The notes below the pieces were generated by a model. The model worked only from the letters and a program-made list of their open reading frames with translations, was not told the DNA's origin and searched no databases. The translations under genes were made by a program, and so were the position numbers. Of a stretch of 64,000 nucleotides of DNA, positions 35,121 through 44,038 are shown piece after piece (the stretch's first letter is position 1; every line of letters starts with the position of its first letter). The stretch is from Streptomyces capillispiralis (GTDB taxonomy: Bacteria > Actinomycetota > Actinomycetes > Streptomycetales > Streptomycetaceae): positions 3,752,501 through 3,816,500 of the forward strand of contig NZ_VIWV01000001.1 of NCBI RefSeq assembly GCF_007829875.1. The letters are read 5' to 3'.

Positions 35121-35999
35121 TCACCAGGCGAGCTGGGCGATCTCCTCCGCGACCACCGCGCAGGCGTCCGCCGCCGGATCGATCAGCGGGAAGTGGCCGA
35201 CGCCGTCCAGCAGCGTCACCCCCACCACCTCGCCCGCCTTCGCGGCCGCGTCCGCGTAGGACTCGGCGACCGCCGGGGGGACGTCGAGGTCGGTGCGGCC
35301 CTGGACCAGGGTGGTGGCGATCCCGGTGGGCAGCAGCAGCGCCGGGTCGGCGTAGGGCCGACGCTCCGCGAAGTGCTCGTCACCGCCCAGGAGTTGGCGT
35401 ACTCCGGCGCCGCAGACGTCCAGCTTGTCGGCGACCGCGAAGTCGGCGACCGGGGCGAGCGCGACGACGCCGCGCAGGGGTGCGGGGCCGTCGGTGCGCC
35501 AGGGCGCGTCGGCCGGCAGGAGGTGCCGGGCGGCGGCCCACAGCGCGAGGTGGCCGCCGGCCGAGTGGCCGGTGAGGACCGTGCGGCCCGGGTCGGCCCC
35601 CGGCAGGTGCGTGCGGACCAGGGGCTCCAGCGCGTCCAGCGCGGCGGCGACGTCGTCGAAGGTCTCCGGCCACCGCCCGGCGACCGCGTCCCCGCCGCCC
35701 CGCTCCCCCGCGCCGCGCCGGTACTCGACACTGGCCACCGCGAAGCCGCGCCCGGCCAGGAAGGCGGCGAACGGGCTGATGTGGCGCCGGTCGTAGGGGG
35801 CGCGCCAGGCCCCGCCGTGCAGGACGACGACCACGGGGGCGGGACCGCCGGGTCCGCCGGACCGGCGCGGCGCGTAGAAGTCGATCAGCTGGTCCGGGGC
35901 GTCGCCGTAGGCCGCGGTGGCGTCGGGGTCGACGGGCGGATGGGAGAGAGCGGACCTCTCCTCGGCTGCGGCCCGGGCGGCTGCGACGTCGTCCGACAT
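35121..35999 (-). CDS. Alpha/beta hydrolase, probable kynurenine formamidase
   Basis: A 292-residue hydrolase of the HSL/arylformamidase group. The oxyanion motif is LHGGAW, the nucleophile elbow GHSAGGH, the acid in QGRTDLDVPP, and the histidine in DGVGHFPLID. It lies directly downstream of tryptophan 2,3-dioxygenase and kynureninase on the same strand. That context makes it the likely enzyme for N-formylkynurenine to kynurenine, although general carboxylesterase activity cannot be excluded. A GC-rich terminator-like hairpin (36120-36158) stands between it and kynureninase, so it may have lower or separate expression. The ATG at 35999 gives MSDDVAAARAAAEERS. Confidence 0.82.
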   Translation of the reverse strand: MSDDVAAARAAAEERSALSHPPVDPDATAAYGDAPDQLIDFYAPRRSGGPGGPAPVVVVLHGGAWRAPYDRRHISPFAAFLAGRGFAVASVEYRRGAGERGGGDAVAGRWPETFDDVAAALDALEPLVRTHLPGADPGRTVLTGHSAGGHLALWAAARHLLPADAPWRTDGPAPLRGVVALAPVADFAVADKLDVCGAGVRQLLGGDEHFAERRPYADPALLLPTGIATTLVQGRTDLDVPPAVAESYADAAAKAGEVVGVTLLDGVGHFPLIDPAADACAVVAEEIAQLAW

Positions 36000-36119
36000 G
36001 CTCAACCTCTCAGCGATGAAACGAGGGCGGCCCACCGGTGGAGAACGCGGCCGTTGGCCGGGACGGTATCAGGACGGCGACCCGCCCCGACATCGGGATA
36101 TCACGCACGGTGAACCCCA

Positions 36120-36158
36120 GGGGAAGGGGTGGCGGGGCAGCCCGCCGCCCCCCTCCCC
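36120..36158 (-). terminator. Hairpin after kynureninase
   Basis: A long GC stem with small bulges: GGGG.AGGGG.GGCGGG pairs with CCCGCC.CCCC..TCCCC around a GCAG loop. It begins 19 bp beyond the kynureninase stop. It could terminate the kynA-kynU transcript or reduce reading into the hydrolase. Confidence 0.6.
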
Positions 36159-36176
36159 GGCCCGCACCGGACCGGG

Positions 36177-37373
36177 TTACTCCGCCAGCACCTCCGCCAG
36201 CACCCGCGCCGCCCGCTCCACGTCACCGAAACCGACGTACAGCGGGGTGAAGCCGAAGCGCAGCACGTCCGGACGGCGGAAGTCGCCGACCACGCCGCGG
36301 CGGATCAGCCGCTCCATCACGTCCCCGGCGTCCGCGCAGCGCAGGGCGATCTGGCTGCCCCGCTCCGCGTGCGCCCGCGGGGTCACGCACTCGACCCGCC
36401 CCTCGGGCACGTACGCCTCGACGCACTCCAGGAAGAAGTCCGTCAGCGCGAGGGACTTGGCGCGCACCGCGTCGACCGTGACACCGTCCCAGACCTCCAG
36501 GGCCGCCTCCAGGGCGAGCATGGAGAGGATGTCCGGGGTGCCGACCCGCCCGCGCACCGCACCAGCCGCCGGCTCGTACCCGGAGCGCATCCCGAAGGGC
36601 TCCGCATGCGAGTTCCAGCCCGGCAGCGGGGAGTCGAAGCGGTCCTGCGACTCCCCGCGGACATAGAGGTACGCCGGTGAACCCGGCCCGCCGTTCAGGT
36701 ACTTGTAGGTGCAGCCGACCGCCAGGTCCACGCCGTGCTCGTCCAGGCCCACCGGCAGCGCGCCCGCGCTGTGGCACAGGTCCCAGACGACCGGCGCGCC
36801 CACCGCGTGCACGGCGGCCGTCAGCGCCGGCAGGTCGTGCAGCCGGCCCGAGCGGTAGTCGACGTGGTTCAGCAGCACCGCGGCCGTGCGGTCACCGAGC
36901 ACGCCCGGCACCTCGGCCGGGGCGACCGGGCGCAGGGCGCAGCCCGTCATCCGGGCCGCCGACTCCGCGATGTAGCCGTCGGTGGGGAAGGTGGTCGCGT
37001 CGACCACGATCTCGTCCCGGTCCCGGCCGTCGAGCCGCGCCAGCCGCACCGCGCCCACCAGCGCCTTGAACACGTTGACACTGGTCGAGTCGCCGACCAC
37101 GATCTGCCCGGGCGCCGCGCCGACCAGCGGCGCGATCCGGTCGCCGATCCGCTCCGGCGCCGTCCACCAGCCGCCCTCCGTCCAGGACCTGATCCGCGCC
37201 TCGCCCCACTGCCGGCGCACCACGTCCTCGACCCGGCCGGGGACCACGGCGGGCAGCGCGCCCAGCGAGTTGCCGTCGAGGTAGACGACGTCGTCGAGGA
37301 CGAACTCGTCCCGCTTGCCGGCCAGCACGTCGGCCCCGTCGAGCTTCTCCGCCCTCATCACCAGCTCAGACAT
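36177..37373 (-). CDS. kynU: Kynureninase
   Basis: A 398-residue PLP enzyme that splits kynurenine to anthranilate and alanine. Visible features are the N-terminal VYLDGNSLGALP, WGEARIRSWTEGGWW, GDSTSVNVFK (cofactor phosphate loop), the pyridine-contacting aspartate in WDLCHSAGALPV, and the PLP lysine in CTYKYLNGGPGSPAYLYV. It starts at ATG 37373, overlapping the dioxygenase stop by 8 bp, so the two are coupled. Together with its neighbours it gives Streptomyces a route from tryptophan to anthranilate. Confidence 0.95.
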   Translation of the reverse strand: MSELVMRAEKLDGADVLAGKRDEFVLDDVVYLDGNSLGALPAVVPGRVEDVVRRQWGEARIRSWTEGGWWTAPERIGDRIAPLVGAAPGQIVVGDSTSVNVFKALVGAVRLARLDGRDRDEIVVDATTFPTDGYIAESAARMTGCALRPVAPAEVPGVLGDRTAAVLLNHVDYRSGRLHDLPALTAAVHAVGAPVVWDLCHSAGALPVGLDEHGVDLAVGCTYKYLNGGPGSPAYLYVRGESQDRFDSPLPGWNSHAEPFGMRSGYEPAAGAVRGRVGTPDILSMLALEAALEVWDGVTVDAVRAKSLALTDFFLECVEAYVPEGRVECVTPRAHAERGSQIALRCADAGDVMERLIRRGVVGDFRRPDVLRFGFTPLYVGFGDVERAARVLAEVLAE

Positions 37374-38196
37374 GGGACCGCGCCGTCCACAGCTCGGGGA
37401 ACACGCTCTTCTGCGCCCGCTTCTCCAGCCAGGCCACCCCGGCCGAGCCGCCCGTGCCGGTCTTGGCGCCCATCGCGCGGCGGGTGGCGACCAGGTGGTC
37501 GTTGCGCCAGCGCCACACCAGCTCGGCGACATCGGTCAGCGCCTCACCGAGACGGGCGACCTCGTCCCGCTCGTCGCCCGCGTACACGGCCGTCCAGACC
37601 GCCTCCACCTCGGCCGAGGGCTCGTACTTCCGCGCCACGTCGCGCCGCAGCACCCCGTCCGGGACCGCGTGGCCGCGCCGCGCGAGGAACCGCAGCACCT
37701 CGTCGTACAGGCTCGGCTCGTGCAGCGCCTTCTCCAGCTCCGCGTGCACCCGCGGCGCGCCGCGGTGCGGGACCAGCATGGACGCCGACTTGTCGCCGAG
37801 CAGGAACTCCATCCGCCGGTACATCGCCGACTGGAATCCGGACCCCTCGCCGAGGGCGCCCCGGTAGGAGTTGAACTGCGCCGGGGTCAGTCCGCCCAGC
37901 GGCTTCCAGGAGGCGTTCAGCGCCTCCAGCTCGCGCACCGACCGCTTCAGCGCGTCGACGGCGGTCGGCACGTCGTCCTCCCGCAGCGCGTTCGCCGCGG
38001 TCTCCCACTCGTGGACGATGACGGTGAACCACAGCTCCATCACCTGGGTGGTGACCAGGAAGACCATCTCTCCGGGATCGTCGGAGAGGGTGTGCTGGAG
38101 GTGGGTGAGGACGTCGGCCTTGACGTAGTCCTCGTAGGGGGTCGTCCCCTCGAAATCGAGATGCGGGGTCTCCGGCTCGTGAGCCTCGTGGGACAT
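37366..38196 (-). CDS. kynA: Tryptophan 2,3-dioxygenase
   Basis: A 276-residue haem dioxygenase that opens the indole ring of tryptophan to N-formylkynurenine. The N-terminal PYEDYVKADVLTHLQHT, the central FNSYRGALGEGSGFQS with substrate-contacting arginine and the C-terminal RNDHLVATRRAMGAKTGTGG (haem histidine and substrate loop) are the family hallmarks. It is the first gene of the kynurenine operon. The ATG at 38196 is preceded by a 150-bp region containing the terminator of the gene before it. Confidence 0.95.
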   Translation of the reverse strand: MSHEAHEPETPHLDFEGTTPYEDYVKADVLTHLQHTLSDDPGEMVFLVTTQVMELWFTVIVHEWETAANALREDDVPTAVDALKRSVRELEALNASWKPLGGLTPAQFNSYRGALGEGSGFQSAMYRRMEFLLGDKSASMLVPHRGAPRVHAELEKALHEPSLYDEVLRFLARRGHAVPDGVLRRDVARKYEPSAEVEAVWTAVYAGDERDEVARLGEALTDVAELVWRWRNDHLVATRRAMGAKTGTGGSAGVAWLEKRAQKSVFPELWTARSHV

Positions 38197-38303
38197 CGCT
38201 GTCTCCTGAAATGTACTCCGGGTAGCGGTCCGCCCCTGCCGTTACCGGCACGGGGGCCCCGGTCCCCACGGTGCATCCTCCGCAATCCTCCCCCACAGCC
38301 GCA

Positions 38304-38329
38304 AGGCCCGCCCGGTCACGGGCGGGCCT
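38304..38329 (-). terminator. Terminator of the DUF3151 gene
   Basis: A perfect 11-bp stem AGGCCCGCCCG / CGGGCGGGCCT with a GTCA loop, 17 bp beyond the DUF3151 stop and upstream of kynA. Confidence 0.8.
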
Positions 38330-38345
38330 CACGCGCGGGCGCGGC

Positions 38346-38759
38346 TCAGCCGAGGACCTGGGCCGCCGTCGGCGAGGAGTCCTTCAGGAACTGCGCGCAG
38401 CGCTCGTACTCCTCCTGCTCGCCGATCGACTGCGCGGCGCGGGCGAGGGCGTGCAGGGCGCGCAGGAAGCCGCGGTTGGGCTCGTGCTCCCACGGCACCG
38501 GGCCGTGGCCCTTCCAGCCGTTGCGGCGCAGCGCGTCCAGTCCGCGGTGGTAGCCCGTACGGGCGTACGCGTACGACTCCACGACGCCGCCCCGCTCGTA
38601 CGCCTCGTCGGCGAGCCGGGCCCAGGCCAGCGAGGAGGTCGGGTACCGGGCGGCGACGTCGGCGGGCGAGGTACCCGAGGCGAGCAGTTCGCGCGGGCCG
38701 GGGTCGTCGGGGAGGTGGGTCGGGGGCGGTCCCCCGAGCAGGTTCTCGTGAATGGACAT
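38346..38759 (-). CDS. DUF3151 family protein
   Basis: A 137-residue soluble protein of the actinobacterial DUF3151 family. It starts MSIHENLLGGPPPTHLP. The rest is helical and repeat-like (SSLAWARLADEAYERGGVVESYAYARTGYHRGLDALRRNGW, then FLRALHALARAAQSIGEQEEYERC), resembling a TPR-type scaffold. Function is unknown. The ATG at 38759 is chosen over an upstream one at 38777 that overlaps the MFS gene's stop codon. It lies 17 bp downstream of the MFS exporter gene and ends in its own terminator. Confidence 0.83.
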   Translation of the reverse strand: MSIHENLLGGPPPTHLPDDPGPRELLASGTSPADVAARYPTSSLAWARLADEAYERGGVVESYAYARTGYHRGLDALRRNGWKGHGPVPWEHEPNRGFLRALHALARAAQSIGEQEEYERCAQFLKDSSPTAAQVLG

Positions 38760-38776
38760 GGGTCCAGTCTGGTACA

Positions 38777-40282
38777 TCAGCCCGGCTCGGTGCCGGGCGG
38801 CCACGACGCCCCCTTGCCGTGCTCCTCCGCGCGGTCCGTCTCCGCCTCCAGCGGGGGCACCGCCACGCTGCCGTGGGTGTGGCACTCCGGGTGCCGGCAG
38901 TCCGGCGCGGGGCGGCGCACGGTCGCCCAGGCGATGGCCGCTCCGGCCACCAGGACGGCCGCGCACAGCGCCATCGCCCGCCGGAACGCGTCGTCGAAGG
39001 CGTCGGGGAGCCGGTACGCCTCCGGGCCCATCCCGGCCAGCAGCGGCAGCGCGGCCACCGCCACCAGGCCGGCCGCGCGGGCGGCGGCGTTGTTGATGCC
39101 GCTGGCCAGACCGGCCCGCGCGGTGTCCACGGAGGCGAGGACGGTCGCGGTGAGCGGCGCCACCAGGGTGACCATGCCGAGGCCCAGCACCAGCAGCGCG
39201 GGCAGCACCTCGGCGGCGTACGAGGCGCCCGGCCCGACCCGCAGCATCAGCAGCATCCCGGCCGCGCACAGCAGCGGGCCCACGGTGAGCGGGATGCGCG
39301 GACCGATCCGGTCGCCCAGCTCGCCGGAGCGGGCGGAGAGCAGCAGCATCAGCGCGGTCGTGGGCAGCAGCGCCGTACCGGCGGCCAGCGCGGACCAGCC
39401 GACGACGACCTGGAGCTGGAGCGCGGCGAGGAAGAAGAACCCGCCGAACGCCGCGTACACGCACAGCGTGACCAGGTTGACGGCGGTGAACTGCCGGGAG
39501 GCGAAGATGTCCGGCGGCATCATCGGGTGCGGGCGGCGCTTCTCCACGAGGACGAAGGCGACGGCGGCGGCCAGCCCGGCGGCCCCCGCGACCACGACCA
39601 CCGGGGAGCCGTCCCCGGCCTCGATCAGCGCGTACGTCACCAGCGCGAGCGCGACCGCGCCGAGCGCGGCACCGAGCACGTCGAACCGGCCCTCGTGCTC
39701 CCCGCCCACCGACTCCGGCACGTGCCGGACGGCGACGGGGGCGCACAGCAGGGCGAGCGGCACGTTGAGCAGGAACACCCAGCGCCAGCCGGGCCCGTCC
39801 ACCAGCCAGCCCCCGACGAACGGGCCGACCGCCGCGCCGATCCCGCCGAACCCGGACCACAGGCCCACCGCGCGGCCCCGGTCGTCGGGGTGGAAGGTGG
39901 CCTGGATGAGGGCGAGCGAGCCGGGGGTGAGCAGCGCCCCGCCGACGCCCTGGAGCGCCCGGGCGGCGATCAGCACCCCGGCGTTCGGGGCGAGGCCGCA
40001 CAGCAGGGAGGCGGCGGCGAACCACAGCACGCCGATGACGAACACCTTCCGCCGCCCGTACCGGTCGCCGAGCGCCCCGCCGAGGAGGATCAGCCCGGCC
40101 AGCGTGACCATGTACGCGTTGACGGTCCACTGGAGCGCGGCGAGGTCGGCGTCGAGGTCGCGGCCGATGCGCGGCAGGGCGACGTTGACCACGGTGGAGT
40201 CGAGCAGCGCCATGCTGGAGCCGAGCACCGTGGTGAGCAGGATCCACTTGCCCCGCGGGGAGGACAGCCGGACGTCGGGCAT
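38777..40282 (-). CDS. MFS transporter (DHA2/EmrB type)
   Basis: A 501-residue exporter with about 14 transmembrane helices. The antiporter motifs are clear: LDSTVVNVALPRIGRDL in helix 1, LGDRYGRRK in loop 2-3, and GFGGIGAAVGPFVGGWL in helix 5 (motif C of drug/proton antiporters). The cytoplasmic tail after the last helix is Cys/His-rich (PDCRHPECHTHG), which is unusual for the family. It probably exports drugs or metabolites. It is preceded by the fba terminator and followed closely by DUF3151. Confidence 0.92.
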   Translation of the reverse strand: MPDVRLSSPRGKWILLTTVLGSSMALLDSTVVNVALPRIGRDLDADLAALQWTVNAYMVTLAGLILLGGALGDRYGRRKVFVIGVLWFAAASLLCGLAPNAGVLIAARALQGVGGALLTPGSLALIQATFHPDDRGRAVGLWSGFGGIGAAVGPFVGGWLVDGPGWRWVFLLNVPLALLCAPVAVRHVPESVGGEHEGRFDVLGAALGAVALALVTYALIEAGDGSPVVVVAGAAGLAAAVAFVLVEKRRPHPMMPPDIFASRQFTAVNLVTLCVYAAFGGFFFLAALQLQVVVGWSALAAGTALLPTTALMLLLSARSGELGDRIGPRIPLTVGPLLCAAGMLLMLRVGPGASYAAEVLPALLVLGLGMVTLVAPLTATVLASVDTARAGLASGINNAAARAAGLVAVAALPLLAGMGPEAYRLPDAFDDAFRRAMALCAAVLVAGAAIAWATVRRPAPDCRHPECHTHGSVAVPPLEAETDRAEEHGKGASWPPGTEPG

Positions 40283-40299
40283 GGTGCGAGCATACGGAA

Positions 40300-40329
40300 G
40301 AGCCCGGCACCGCGGGCGGTACCGGGCTC
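40300..40329 (-). terminator. Terminator of fba
   Basis: Stem GAGCCCGG with CCGGGCTC, extended by CCGC/GCGG after one mismatch, small loop. It begins 15 bp beyond the fba stop. Confidence 0.75.
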
Positions 40330-40344
40330 CCGTGCTGCGGGCGG

Positions 40345-41376
<1,032 letters not shown>

Positions 41377-41538
41377 CTGTCCGCTCCTTAAGCGTGCGGG
41401 TTGGCGTGCTGCGTACGGTCGGCCCTGACCTGGAACCTTGGATGCGACGTCATTGTCGGCCCCATCTTCCCAGACTCGTCCGGCAGGTCGACCGCGCAGC
41501 TCAAGTCGTTATGACGGGTGATGCCGGGCCCGGCGGGA

Positions 41539-42111
41539 TCAGTCGAGGCCGAGTTCGTCCTTGGAGTAGGCGAAGAGGTACGGCACCCCGGCGCCGTCCT
41601 GGATCTTCCGGTCGGCGCCGGTGGCCCGGTCGACGATGGTCGCCACGGCGACGACCTCGGCACCGGCCTCCCGCACGGCCTCGACGGCGGTGAGCGGGGA
41701 ACCGCCGGTGGTGGAGGTGTCCTCCACCACCAGCACGCGGCGGCCCTTGATGTCGGGGCCCTCGACGCGCCGCTGCAACCCGTGCGCCTTGGCGGCCTTG
41801 CGGACGACGAAGGCGTCCAGCTTCCGGCCGCGCGCGGCGGCGGCGTGCAGCATGGCGGCCGCGACCGGGTCGGCGCCCATGGTCAGCCCGCCGACCGCGT
41901 CGAAGTCCAGCTCCGCGGTCAGGTCCAGGAGCACCTGGCCGACCAGCGGGGCGGCCTCGCCGTCGAGGGTGACGCGGCGCAGGTCGACGTAGTAGTCGGC
42001 CTCCAGACCGGAGGAGAGGGTCACCTTGCCGTGCACCACGGCCTTGTCCTTGATCTGCTGCAGCAGCTCGCCGCGTGTGCCTGGCGGCATTACTGCGTTG
42101 ACGTCACTCAT
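41539..42111 (-). CDS. pyrE: Orotate phosphoribosyltransferase
   Basis: A 190-residue enzyme that transfers phosphoribose from PRPP to orotate to give OMP in pyrimidine synthesis. The PRPP-binding motif is VLVVEDTSTTGGS, the flexible loop contains RKAAKAHGLQRRVEG, and the N-terminal YYVDLRRVTLDG and GADPVAAAML are typical. The ATG at 42111 gives MSDVNAVMPPGTRGELLQQI. It lies 10 bp beyond the aldose-epimerase stop and is probably co-transcribed with it. The rest of the pyr operon is not in this window. Confidence 0.95.
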   Translation of the reverse strand: MSDVNAVMPPGTRGELLQQIKDKAVVHGKVTLSSGLEADYYVDLRRVTLDGEAAPLVGQVLLDLTAELDFDAVGGLTMGADPVAAAMLHAAAARGRKLDAFVVRKAAKAHGLQRRVEGPDIKGRRVLVVEDTSTTGGSPLTAVEAVREAGAEVVAVATIVDRATGADRKIQDGAGVPYLFAYSKDELGLD

Positions 42112-42121
42112 GACAGCCAGC

Positions 42122-42913
42122 TTAGAGGCGGGTCCACGTCCAGGTCGTCGAGGCCTCCAGCGGCTCCAGCGGGGTGACCAGGCGCGGGTGGCTGTTCAGC
42201 CCGTCGGGCGGTCCGGTCTGCGGCTCGACGCACACGGCCTCGCGCTGCTCGTCGTACACCACCACCCACTCCTCGCGGCTGGTCACCCTCAGCTCCAGCT
42301 GCTCCGGCCAGGTGAGGGTGACGTCGACACCGCCGGGCATCCCGAAGCAGTCGTCCCACGGCCCGGGCCCCGGCTCGATCCGCCGCCCCGTCGGCAGGTG
42401 GTCGTCCCCGCGTTCCTCCTGCCAGGCGGGCGCGAAGCCGATCCGCACGTCCTCACCGCCGCCGAGGGAGCGGTTGAACCACGGGTGCCAGCCGATCTGC
42501 GCCGGGAAGGACGACTCGTACGTCTCCACGCTCATCGTCAGCGTCAGGGAGTCCCCGGTCAGCGCGATCTGCTGGGTGACGCGCCCCGGATACGGCCACG
42601 GCTCCGCGAGGTCGTACGTGATCACGGCCTCGTCGGTGCCCGTACGGGCGGTGCGCCAGGCGGCGTCGCGGGCGGTGCCGTGGATGGCGTGCGGCGGGGC
42701 GTTCAGCGGCATCCGGTGGACGGTGGCGCCGTCCCGGAACCGGCCCTCACGGATCCGTCCGCACCAGGGCACCATCGGGAAGCACCCGTACCGCTCCCCC
42801 TGGCGCAGCAGCTCGACGCCCCCGACCCGCAGCCCTCCGACCCGCCCGCCGTTCCCCGGCAGCACGGTCACCTCCGCGTCACCCGCGGTCAGCGTGATGT
42901 CTCCGTTACTCAC
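42122..42913 (-). CDS. Aldose 1-epimerase family protein
   Basis: A 263-residue beta-sandwich protein of the galactose mutarotase group, which interconverts alpha and beta anomers of sugars. Visible features are the early GNGGRVGGLRVGG, PMVPWCGRIREGRF, the histidine of NAPPHAIHGTARDAAW, the second histidine in AQIGWHPWFNRSL, and the late acidic CVEPQTGPPDGLN that aligns with the catalytic Glu. The start is GTG at 42913. It is followed directly by pyrE, an arrangement conserved in Streptomyces with no obvious metabolic link. Confidence 0.9.
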   Translation of the reverse strand: MSNGDITLTAGDAEVTVLPGNGGRVGGLRVGGVELLRQGERYGCFPMVPWCGRIREGRFRDGATVHRMPLNAPPHAIHGTARDAAWRTARTGTDEAVITYDLAEPWPYPGRVTQQIALTGDSLTLTMSVETYESSFPAQIGWHPWFNRSLGGGEDVRIGFAPAWQEERGDDHLPTGRRIEPGPGPWDDCFGMPGGVDVTLTWPEQLELRVTSREEWVVVYDEQREAVCVEPQTGPPDGLNSHPRLVTPLEPLEASTTWTWTRL

Positions 42914-42979
42914 GCCACGACCCTACTGGGGTGATCAAGGGGGCGGGGTGTGACGGGGGGAGCGCCATGGCGGCGGAGT

Positions 42980-43951
42980 TCAGCGGCGTCGGCGCAGGGC
43001 TCTGACGGCGACCACCGCGGAGGCGACGGCCAGGGCCGCCACCGGGGCGGCCCAGCGCAGGGGCGTGGGGGACGCGACGGTCTGCGGGGCGGGGACCGGG
43101 GCGTAGCGGCCGCGGGGCGGCGCGTGGTCCACCTCCTCGGCGCTGCGGCCGATCATCGTGCGCCGGGCGTGGGCCGCCTCGGCGATCGAGTCGTCGTCCT
43201 CGGCGCCCGCGTCCCGCGCGTCGGGGTCGAGGGAGGGCGGCGGGACCTCGGCGTCGAAGACGGACGGGCCACCGGCGTCCGCCGCGGGCCCGGGGGCGGG
43301 CGGCGGTGTCTCCTCCGCGGCCCGAGGGGGCTCGGGGGCGGGCGGGGGCGTGTCCTCCGCGTCCGGGGTGGTCTCGAAGTCGGTGGTGGCCCGGGGCTCG
43401 AAGTCCCCGGCACCCAGCAGTTCCGGCGACTCCGGTCCCGACGTCTCCGCGCCGGGCGACTCCGGGCTGGGCGCATCCGCGCCGGGCGACTCCGCGCCCG
43501 GCTCCCGCCGCCCGGTTCCGGGTGTCTCCGTCGCCACCGTGCCCAGGTTCTCCGCGAAACGGTCCAGCAGGCGGGAGACCGCCCCGCTCACCGCGTCCGG
43601 GGGAAGTTCCGTGACCCGGCCGTCCGCGGTCGCCGTGCCGGTGACGGTGAGGGTGGCGCCGCCGTCGGTGTCCCGCAGGCGCAGCCGCAGCGCCAGCTCG
43701 ACCGAGCCGCTGCCCCGGGTCTCCACCGCGTCGCCCTCGACGGCGTAGGACCCGTCCTCGCGCGCGGACACCCGTACCGCCCCCCGGTAGGTCACCGAGT
43801 GGCTGCCGACGCGGACCTTCAGCCGGCCGGCGACGGGATCCGCCCCGGCGTCGTGCTGGAGCCCGGGCACCGCCCGGGCGACCCGCGCGGGGTCGTCCAG
43901 CACCTCCCTGAGCCGCTCCACCTCGACCGGAACGAACACCTCGTGCTCCAT
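42980..43951 (-). CDS. SRPBCC family protein with C-terminal membrane anchor
   Basis: A 323-residue protein. Residues 1-145 form an SRPBCC/START-like ligand-binding domain of the CoxG type, with EVFVPVEVERLREVLDDPARVARAVPG at the start and SGAVSRLLDRFAENLG at the end. A linker of about 120 residues is made of Pro, Glu, Ser and Asp with SPGA/ESPG repeats. One transmembrane helix (WAAPVAALAVASAVVAV) ends in RALRRRR, so it is tail-anchored with the domain in the cytoplasm. CoxG relatives help assemble molybdenum CO dehydrogenases, but none is encoded nearby, so its ligand is unknown. Confidence 0.83.
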   Translation of the reverse strand: MEHEVFVPVEVERLREVLDDPARVARAVPGLQHDAGADPVAGRLKVRVGSHSVTYRGAVRVSAREDGSYAVEGDAVETRGSGSVELALRLRLRDTDGGATLTVTGTATADGRVTELPPDAVSGAVSRLLDRFAENLGTVATETPGTGRREPGAESPGADAPSPESPGAETSGPESPELLGAGDFEPRATTDFETTPDAEDTPPPAPEPPRAAEETPPPAPGPAADAGGPSVFDAEVPPPSLDPDARDAGAEDDDSIAEAAHARRTMIGRSAEEVDHAPPRGRYAPVPAPQTVASPTPLRWAAPVAALAVASAVVAVRALRRRR

Positions 43952-44038
43952 GAGTGCGGAGCCTACCCACGCGACGCGGGGCTGTACCCCCGTCGGCGGG
44001 AAGTCGCGGCGCGTCGGGCCGGGACACGGTAAGGGGAC

